Shown: in pieces, positions 6,158 to 10,738 of the stretch
How the letters are laid out: the number at the start of each line of letters is the position of its first letter
How positions within the stretch are numbered: position 1 is the first letter of the stretch
DNA from: CAIVAT01 sp037128705
Lineage (GTDB): Bacteria > Bacteroidota > Bacteroidia > Bacteroidales > FEN-979
NCBI GenBank assembly: GCA_037128705.1
Contig: JBAXVX010000058.1
Location: 1-10,738, forward strand
Reading direction: 5' to 3'
DNA length: 10,738 nt
Program-made: the position numbers and the translations under genes
The notes under the pieces: model-generated
Database searches by the model: none
Told to the model about the DNA's origin: nothing
Seen by the model: the letters and a program-made list of their open reading frames with translations, nothing else

Positions 6158-7495
6158 ATGCTAAAAAAGAAAACCACTGAGAAGAAGATCTTCGTGTTGG
6201 ATACTTCCGTTATCCTATACAACCATAACGCGATCCGCAGTTTCGACGACAACGACGTAGCCATCCCGATCACGGTGCTGGAGGAGCTCGACAATTTCAA
6301 GAAGGGCAACGACACCATCAATTTCGAAGCGCGTGAATTCATCCGGATCATCGACCGGTTGTCCGACAGGGCCACCCTCACCAAATGGATCTCGCTGGGG
6401 ATGCCCAAGGGCGGCAAGTTCAAGGTGGTGATGAATGAACAGAGCGAACTCGACGCGGTGAAGGTGTTCGGCGACAACAAGCCCGACCACCGTATTCTGA
6501 ATGCCGCGCTGGTGATGATGGCCGAAAATCCGGCGAAAAAGGTGATCCTGGTCTCCAAGGATGTCAACCTGCGCCTGAAGGCCAAGTCGCTCAACATCTC
6601 CGCCGAGGATTTCGAAACGGGCAAGATCAAGGATGTGGAGGGGTTGTACTCCGGGAAAACGATGATCGAGGGTCTTGACAAAGCCATCATCGATGTCATT
6701 TACGAAGCGGGATGGTGCCTGCCCGAGGATGTCGGCATCAAGAATCCCATCCCGAACCATTATTTCATCCTGAAAAACGGGAAAAGTTCGGTCCTGGCAT
6801 TTTATAATCCGATTTCAGAGCGCATCGAGAAGATCGAAAAGAAGGGGTGCTACAAGGTCAACCCCCGCAATGCCGAGCAGGTGTTTGCCCTTCATGCCAT
6901 CCTCAATCCCAACGTGAAACTGGTCACCATGCAGGGCATTGCCGGTACCGGGAAAACGCTGCTGGCGCTGGCGGGGGCGCTCGAGCAGAAGCGGAATTTC
7001 AAGCAGATCTACCTGGCCAGGCCCATCGTGCCGCTGAGCAACAAGGACCTGGGCTTTCTGCCGGGCGACATCAAGTCGAAGCTGGATCCCTACATGCAGC
7101 CCCTGTGGGACAACCTGAAATTCATCCAGAGCCAGTTCAGTGAAAAGGACAAGGAGTATAAGGTGCTGACCGAGGCGGTTGAAAACGAGAAGCTGGTGAT
7201 CACGCCGCTGGCTTACATCCGCGGACGCAGCATTTCGAATGTGTGCTTCATCGTGGATGAGGCGCAGAACCTCACGCCCCACGAGGTGAAAACCATCATC
7301 ACCCGCGCCGGGGAGAATACCAAGATCATCTTCACCGGTGATATTTACCAGATCGACACACCCTACCTCGATGCCCAGTCGAACGGCCTCTCCACCCTGA
7401 TCGACAAAGTGCGGAAGCACGACATTTACGCGCATATACGGCTCGAGAAGGGAGAGCGGTCGGAGCTGGCGAACCTGGCGAATGAACTCCTATAA
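6158..7495 (+). CDS. PIN-PhoH family protein (RNase/ATPase)
   Basis: Predicted 445-aa cytoplasmic protein fusing a PIN nuclease domain to a PhoH ATPase, the arrangement called PhoH2 in mycobacteria and found in YlaK-type proteins. The PIN domain (about 10-150) shows Asp15 in VLDTS, Glu42/Glu43 in VLEELD, Asp110 in PDHRILNA, and SKDVN (133-137), so its metal-binding acidic residues appear present. The PhoH domain (about 235-445) shows Walker A GIAGTGKT (260-267), ARPIVPLSNKDLGFLPGD (287-304), and Walker B VCFIVDEAQN (362-371), followed by FTGDIYQID. Mycobacterial PhoH2 is reported to unwind and cleave RNA; a similar RNA role here is inference. Length and domain order are normal. The GTGAC array begins two bases after its TAA stop. 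Confidence 0.93.
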   Translation: MLKKKTTEKKIFVLDTSVILYNHNAIRSFDDNDVAIPITVLEELDNFKKGNDTINFEAREFIRIIDRLSDRATLTKWISLGMPKGGKFKVVMNEQSELDAVKVFGDNKPDHRILNAALVMMAENPAKKVILVSKDVNLRLKAKSLNISAEDFETGKIKDVEGLYSGKTMIEGLDKAIIDVIYEAGWCLPEDVGIKNPIPNHYFILKNGKSSVLAFYNPISERIEKIEKKGCYKVNPRNAEQVFALHAILNPNVKLVTMQGIAGTGKTLLALAGALEQKRNFKQIYLARPIVPLSNKDLGFLPGDIKSKLDPYMQPLWDNLKFIQSQFSEKDKEYKVLTEAVENEKLVITPLAYIRGRSISNVCFIVDEAQNLTPHEVKTIITRAGENTKIIFTGDIYQIDTPYLDAQSNGLSTLIDKVRKHDIYAHIRLEKGERSELANLANELL

Positions 7496-7497
7496 TC

Positions 7498-7640
7498 GTG
7501 ACGCGTGACGAAAAAAAGCGTGACACGTGACGCGTGACGGGTGACAAAAATCGTGACGGGTGACGCGTGACGCGTGACAAAAACCGTGACACGTGAGGTG
7601 TGACGCGTGACGAAAAAAATCGTGACGGGTGACGCGTGAC
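7498..7640 (+). repeat. GTGAC array after the PIN-PhoH gene, 17 units
   Basis: Five clusters of 2, 4, 4, 4 and 3 GTGAC units at 7-bp period (one unit is GTGAG). Spacers within clusters are GC, GG, AC or GT. Clusters are separated by A5-A7 plus two or three bases (for example AAAAATC, AAAAACC). It starts two bases after the upstream stop codon and runs in the sense direction of that gene. It is the longest copy in the window, and all 17 units are countable. Confidence 0.97.
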
Positions 7641-7656
7641 ATAATTCATATTAAAT

Positions 7657-7671
7657 TTCGTTAGAAACGAA
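7657..7671. promoter_or_regulatory. Palindromic operator candidate, site 1
   Basis: TTCGTTAGAAACGAA is a perfect inverted repeat (TTCGTT, 3-nt centre, AACGAA). It overlaps the -33 region of the promoter. A near copy lies at 7690-7704. Confidence 0.5.
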
Positions 7672-7689
7672 GAATTATGATTATATTTG
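7657..7689 (+). promoter_or_regulatory. Promoter of the DUF4143 ATPase gene
   Basis: A perfect -7 element TATATTTG lies at 7682-7689, with a one-mismatch -33 (TTCG, 7657-7660) 21 bases upstream. Transcription would begin near 7696, about 28 bases before the ATG at 7724. This supports that ATG over the TTG at 7691, which precedes the expected transcript start. Confidence 0.6.
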
Positions 7690-7704
7690 TTTGTTGATAA
7701 CGAA
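7690..7704. promoter_or_regulatory. Palindromic operator candidate, site 2
   Basis: TTTGTTGATAACGAA has the same half-sites as site 1 (TTYGTT-N3-AACGAA) with one mismatch in the left arm. Its centre is 33 bp from the centre of site 1, about three helical turns, and it covers the expected transcription start. The arrangement suits a repressor binding as two cooperating dimers; this is inference. Confidence 0.45.
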
Positions 7705-7723
7705 CAATAATTATTTTATATGT

Positions 7724-8998
7724 ATGGATAAAGGGCGGTTAAAGGAGATCATGTTCGACCAGAAGGAGGTGTTTAACAGCAAACTCCATCTGATTCAACG
7801 TGATATTGAACTGGAAAACCACATAGCATCCGGCCTGGTGGTCATTATTTCAGGAATTCGCCGGTGCGGCAAATCATCCCTGTTGTTCCTCATTAAAGAG
7901 AAAATGAATCTGAAGGAATCGGAATACTGTTATTTCAATTTCGATGACGAACGGATAACGGCCGAAGTTTCGATACTTGAGCAAATGTTTAACCTTCATT
8001 TGGAGGTTTATGGAACAGAACCTGTTTTGTTTCTCGATGAGATTCAGAATATTGATCACTGGGAAAAGTTTGTAAACCGGATGTATGAGCAGGGGATCAA
8101 GATTTTTGTTACGGGTTCAAATGCAAAGCTTCTCAGCTCCGAAATCTCAACAAGTCTCACAGGGCGCAACAAACGCATTGAACTGTACCCTTTTTCTTTT
8201 GCCGAATATGTGCGCTTTATCGGGAATGAGTATAACCCTGACCGGTTGACGCCAAAATCGAAATCGATGCTTCAGAAGGACTTTAATGCCTATTTTGAAA
8301 CCGGAGGTTTTCCGCTTATTGTAAAGGAAAAGGACCCCGAACTGATCAACGCCTGGTTTCAGGATATTTTATACCGCGACATCATTTCCAGGTACCGGTT
8401 GACTCAGGTGAATGAAATCAAACAAATCGGCCTGTACTTTGCCTCAAATATCGGGAAATTGTTTTCCTATTCAACTTTGCAGGAGATTTCAGGGGTAAAA
8501 AGCCTGAGTTCAATCAAGGATTATTTGTACTACTACGAACAATCATACCTCTTTTTTTATCTGAAAAAGTTTGATTATTCGGTCAAAAAACAAGTTATGA
8601 ACCCCAAAAAGGTGTATGTCATCGACCCGGCATTTGCCCACCGGCTGGGTTTTAACTTCTCAGAAAACAGGGGTCGTATCCTCGAGAATATCATTTATCT
8701 GGAGTTGCGCAGGCGCGGAGATGAGGTTTATTATCACTCAGGAAAGCGGGAGTGTGATTTTGTTATCAAAACCGGCCTTCATATTACAGGGGCCCTGCAG
8801 GTTTGCCATACCTTTGATTCGCGCGAAACCAGGGATCGGGAGATCGGCGGATTGCTGGAGGCCATGCAGCGGTATAAATTAAAGGAGGGGATGATCATTA
8901 CCCATGATCTGGAAGAAGTTTTAGCTTTGAACGATTGCAAAGTGGAGATCATACCTGCGTGGAAGTGGATGGCTAAAGTCGTGACGCGTGACGCGTGA
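7724..8998 (+). CDS. AAA_14/DUF4143 family ATP-binding protein
   Basis: Predicted 424-aa protein: an AAA_14 ATPase followed by a DUF4143 C-terminal region. Numbering from the ATG at 7724, Walker A is GIRRCGKSS (44-52), Walker B VLFLDE (101-106), the sensor stretch VTGSNAKLL (129-137) and TGR (146-148), then YPFSFAEY (155-162). The C-terminal part has the nuclease-fold-like pattern typical of the family (ILENIIYLELRRRG, then ECDFVI and ALQV), but no Lys after ALQV, so a PD-(D/E)xK nuclease is not predicted to be active. The family is common in Bacteroidota and archaea; its cellular role is unknown. The last six residues (VVTRDA) and the stop lie at or in a GTGAC array, so the original end was probably WKWMAK or slightly beyond. 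Base composition looks more A+T-rich than PIN-PhoH or polA, suggesting acquisition. No toxin, antitoxin or defence partner is adjacent. Confidence 0.88.
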   Translation: MDKGRLKEIMFDQKEVFNSKLHLIQRDIELENHIASGLVVIISGIRRCGKSSLLFLIKEKMNLKESEYCYFNFDDERITAEVSILEQMFNLHLEVYGTEPVLFLDEIQNIDHWEKFVNRMYEQGIKIFVTGSNAKLLSSEISTSLTGRNKRIELYPFSFAEYVRFIGNEYNPDRLTPKSKSMLQKDFNAYFETGGFPLIVKEKDPELINAWFQDILYRDIISRYRLTQVNEIKQIGLYFASNIGKLFSYSTLQEISGVKSLSSIKDYLYYYEQSYLFFYLKKFDYSVKKQVMNPKKVYVIDPAFAHRLGFNFSENRGRILENIIYLELRRRGDEVYYHSGKRECDFVIKTGLHITGALQVCHTFDSRETRDREIGGLLEAMQRYKLKEGMIITHDLEEVLALNDCKVEIIPAWKWMAKVVTRDA

Positions 8999-9019
8999 CG
9001 CGTGACAAAAAGCCGTGAC
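8981..9019 (+). repeat. GTGAC array overlapping the DUF4143 stop codon
   Basis: Four GTGAC units at 7-bp period (8981-9006), an A-tract, and a fifth unit at 9015-9019. The third unit supplies the TGA stop (8996-8998) of the upstream gene. Beyond 9019 the pattern decays (GTTAC, GTCGC) into the right arm of a terminator hairpin. Confidence 0.93.
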
Positions 9020-9040
9020 ACGTTACGCGTCGCGGCTTTT
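9008..9040. terminator. Bidirectional terminator between convergent genes
   Basis: AAAAGCCGTGAC (9008-9019) pairs with GTCGCGGCTTTT (9029-9040) with one G-U pair; the inner part is nearly complementary too. A T-rich tail is present in both directions (GGCTTTT on plus, GGCTTTTT on minus). It lies between the convergent DUF4143 gene and glutaminyl cyclase gene, and the cyclase stop codon (9039-9041) overlaps its right arm. One GTGAC unit is part of the left arm. Confidence 0.75.
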
Positions 9041-10034
9041 ACCGTTCCTCATAAACCACCGTCAGCAAGGTTTGCCCGACGACTTTGAGGGTGTTTTTAT
9101 CGATCTTGTCGAAGGTGTCGCCGGTGGTGTGCCAGTAGGGATAGAATCCGGTTTCGGAGTTTTTGTCGAGATGGATGATGTCGATGGTCGGGATGTTGGC
9201 GATGCGGTTGAGGGGAACATGGTCGTCGGTGATATAACCGGCCTGTTCTTCAGGGAACCAGGAGACATACCCGATGCGGGCGGCGGTTGACCATACCGAT
9301 TTCACGATGTCGCCGGCATACTGCATCGAGTACCCCTCCATCAGGAAGGTGGCATTGCGGGCGCCAACCATGTCGAGCAGGATGCCATACCGGGCGGCAT
9401 ATCCCGATTTATGCGGGTTTTTGGCCCAGTACTGCGCCCCAAGTCCCCACTGATCTTCGGAATCGTCAACGGTGAGATCCTGCGGAGGACCATAATCTTC
9501 CACATCAAAAAAGATGATATCGACACCCACGGCGGGGTTGCTCAGGCTGAACTGGCGGGCCATCTCCATGAGGACGCCCACACCGCTGGCCCCGTCGTTG
9601 GCGGCATCCACCGGTTTGCTGCGGTTTTTCTTATCGGGATCATGATCGGCAAAGGGGCGCGAATCCCAGTGCGCGCAAAGAAGGATCCGGTTGCTGGTTT
9701 CGGGTTTCCAGCTTGCAATGATGTTCTGGAAATGGAGCGGTGTGCCGTTAAAGGCGGGGAGGGTCCCCTTCTGCACCATCACCACCGGGGTGTAGCTTTT
9801 CATCTTGCTGATGAGATAGGCTGCACACTTGTCATGGGCCGGGGTGTTGGGAACCCGCGGACCAAATGCCAGCTGGATCCTCACCGATTCGTAGGCCGAA
9901 TCGCTGTTAAAGTCGGGGATTTTCACCGTTGATTTTGGTCTGGCTGGTTCGGTCTGCACCGCATTGCTGCCGGGTTGCTGGTTGCAGCTCACCCATACGA
10001 AGGAGAGGAGGAGAAGCGAAAGGATATATTTCAT
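9039..10034 (-). CDS. Type II glutaminyl-peptide cyclotransferase, M28 family lipoprotein
   Basis: Predicted 331-aa enzyme that converts N-terminal Gln of exported proteins to pyroglutamate. The signal peptide ends in a lipobox VWVSC with Cys17 as the lipidated residue, so it should be membrane-anchored outside the cytoplasm. The M28 zinc-peptidase fold shows HWDSRPFADHDPD (122-134), NDGASG (146-151, Asp147 a zinc ligand), FFDVEDYG (174-181, Glu178 probable general base, Asp179 next to it), TDDH, and YWHTTGDT near the C-terminus. FGPRVPNTPAH (57-67) and the overall layout closely resemble, from memory, the Porphyromonas gingivalis enzyme, so cyclase is preferred over aminopeptidase. The gene starts 19 bases after the nitroreductase stop and probably shares its transcript. 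It ends in a bidirectional terminator. Confidence 0.9.
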   Translation of the reverse strand: MKYILSLLLLSFVWVSCNQQPGSNAVQTEPARPKSTVKIPDFNSDSAYESVRIQLAFGPRVPNTPAHDKCAAYLISKMKSYTPVVMVQKGTLPAFNGTPLHFQNIIASWKPETSNRILLCAHWDSRPFADHDPDKKNRSKPVDAANDGASGVGVLMEMARQFSLSNPAVGVDIIFFDVEDYGPPQDLTVDDSEDQWGLGAQYWAKNPHKSGYAARYGILLDMVGARNATFLMEGYSMQYAGDIVKSVWSTAARIGYVSWFPEEQAGYITDDHVPLNRIANIPTIDIIHLDKNSETGFYPYWHTTGDTFDKIDKNTLKVVGQTLLTVVYEER

Positions 10035-10053
10035 GGGTTAAATTAATTTTAGG

Positions 10054-10653
10054 TTACTCAACCAGGTGGCTGGTATTTCCAAACTTCCCGGAGAAGACGA
10101 TCTCCCGGAGCTCTTTTCGTTTGCGTTCGAGCAGTTCCCGTTGTTTCAGTTTTTCGGAAAGGAGTTCAGGTTCACCCATATAACCGACGGCGATGACGGT
10201 GAGTGGCTGGAATGTGTCAGGGATCTCAAAGAGTTCGCGTGCGCGCTCCGGAGAGAAGCCTCCCATCTGGTGTGTATGCAATCCCTGGTTGACTGCTTCG
10301 AGGGTGAGATGCGCCACCGACTGTCCCACATCGTACTGAAAATAGGGGCTGATGTTGCCATCCCAGGGGGATATTTTACTGCCGACCGACAGGATCAGCA
10401 CCGGAACGGGTTGATTCCATTCCTGGTTTCCTTCAAAAAGCGTGGAGAAGATCTTCTGCCAGGTTTCATCGGGATGCAGCCCGATGATGTAGCGCCATGG
10501 CTGTTCATTCCCCCCTGAAGGCGACCATCGTGCCGCTTCAAACAAACTGATGATCTTCTCCCTTTCGACCGGCTTTGACAGAAATGCCCGCGGGCTCCAT
10601 CTCCCTTTAGCCAGATCGTTGATCGGAACCGAAGTTTTTGCCAATTTATTCAT
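10054..10653 (-). CDS. Nitroreductase family protein
   Basis: Predicted 199-aa FMN-dependent oxidoreductase of the nitroreductase superfamily (PF00881-like), cytoplasmic, using NAD(P)H to reduce nitro or quinone-type substrates. Visible features: the N-terminal FMN-phosphate motif RWSPRAF (18-24), ARWSPSGGNEQPWRY (41-55), the central helix YFQYDVGQSVAHLTLEA, GGFSP, and VIAVGYMGEPE near the C-terminus. The C-terminal 25 or so residues are charged and helical (KQRELLERKRKEL). Length is typical. The substrate cannot be predicted. It is followed after 19 bases by the cyclase gene. No consensus promoter is seen in the 31 bases between its start and the repeat array at 10685. Confidence 0.9.
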   Translation of the reverse strand: MNKLAKTSVPINDLAKGRWSPRAFLSKPVEREKIISLFEAARWSPSGGNEQPWRYIIGLHPDETWQKIFSTLFEGNQEWNQPVPVLILSVGSKISPWDGNISPYFQYDVGQSVAHLTLEAVNQGLHTHQMGGFSPERARELFEIPDTFQPLTVIAVGYMGEPELLSEKLKQRELLERKRKELREIVFSGKFGNTSHLVE

Positions 10654-10684
10654 AGAAGAACCTTTTACTAATTACCAATTTTCC

Positions 10685-10738
10685 GTCACGCGTCACGCGT
10701 CACGTGTCACGTTTTTCTTTCGTCACGCGTCACGCGTC
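10685..10738 (-). repeat. GTGAC array at the right edge, six or more units
   Basis: On the minus strand: clusters of at least two and of four GTGAC units, separated by an A-rich spacer (GAAAGAAAAAC). The array runs off the window. It begins 31 bases upstream of the nitroreductase start. Its inner flank (ACCAATTTTCC on plus) matches the flank of the array after polA. If the positional rule of the other arrays holds, the next minus-strand gene should end just beyond 10738. Confidence 0.93.

Noticed and set aside
7332..7649. 105-aa minus-strand frame with SRVTRH-type repeats
   Set aside because: It is a translation of the GTGAC array and the opposite strand of the PIN-PhoH gene, not a repeat protein.
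7691..7723. TTG start for the DUF4143 ATPase
   Set aside because: It lies directly after the -7 element, ahead of the expected transcript start; the ATG at 7724 fits better.
7724..8998. DUF4143 ATPase as part of a defence or toxin-antitoxin system
   Set aside because: No partner gene is adjacent, and the C-terminal nuclease-like pattern lacks the usual Lys. The idea has no support beyond its accessory look.

Overview
The window looks like a chromosomal segment of a Bacteroidota bacterium, probably Bacteroidales-like. Four things point there: an Omp28-type secreted protein with a C-terminal type IX secretion (T9SS) sorting domain, a type II glutaminyl cyclase that resembles the Porphyromonas enzyme, promoters of the Bacteroidota form TTTG-N19-21-TAnnTTTG, and no clear Shine-Dalgarno sequences. 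No phage, transposase, plasmid, CRISPR or tRNA gene is visible.

Layout from left to right. Positions 1-95 hold a 40-bp tandem repeat that enters from outside the window, followed by a terminator. Then come three minus-strand genes: an Omp28/PKD/T9SS exported protein (167-1435), a ROK-family sugar kinase without the usual zinc motif (1568-2671), and DNA polymerase I, polA (2938-5922). A divergent intergenic region leads to a plus-strand PIN-PhoH ATPase (6158-7495) and a plus-strand AAA_14/DUF4143 ATPase (7724-8998). Last is a minus-strand pair that is probably co-transcribed: a nitroreductase (10054-10653) and a lipoprotein glutaminyl cyclase (9039-10034). No gene-free stretch exceeds 300 bases.

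The dominant unexplained signal is a dispersed low-complexity repeat. Its unit is GTGAC repeated every 7 bp (GTGACNN), in clusters of 1-4 units separated by A-rich spacers. It occurs at six places. Three intergenic arrays start within two bases of a stop codon, or contain it, and run in the sense direction of the gene they follow (polA, PhoH, DUF4143 ATPase). Another array lies in frame inside polA, in the linker between the 5'-3' nuclease and the 3'-5' exonuclease, together with two or three other simple-repeat families. Because the period is 7, three consecutive units place TGA in all three frames. The coding copy in polA contains only two-unit clusters, while the DUF4143 gene runs into a longer cluster and stops exactly at its third unit. 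One diverged array has become part of a terminator hairpin.

Functional links are limited. The Omp28 protein has Gln directly after its predicted signal-peptide cleavage site, so it is a plausible substrate of the glutaminyl cyclase encoded about 8 kb away. The DUF4143 ATPase gene looks more A+T-rich than its neighbours, is bracketed by same-orientation repeat arrays, and has a pair of palindromes around its promoter. It is the most accessory-looking gene here. I do not see a convincing new multi-gene system; the repeat family is the best candidate for something undescribed.
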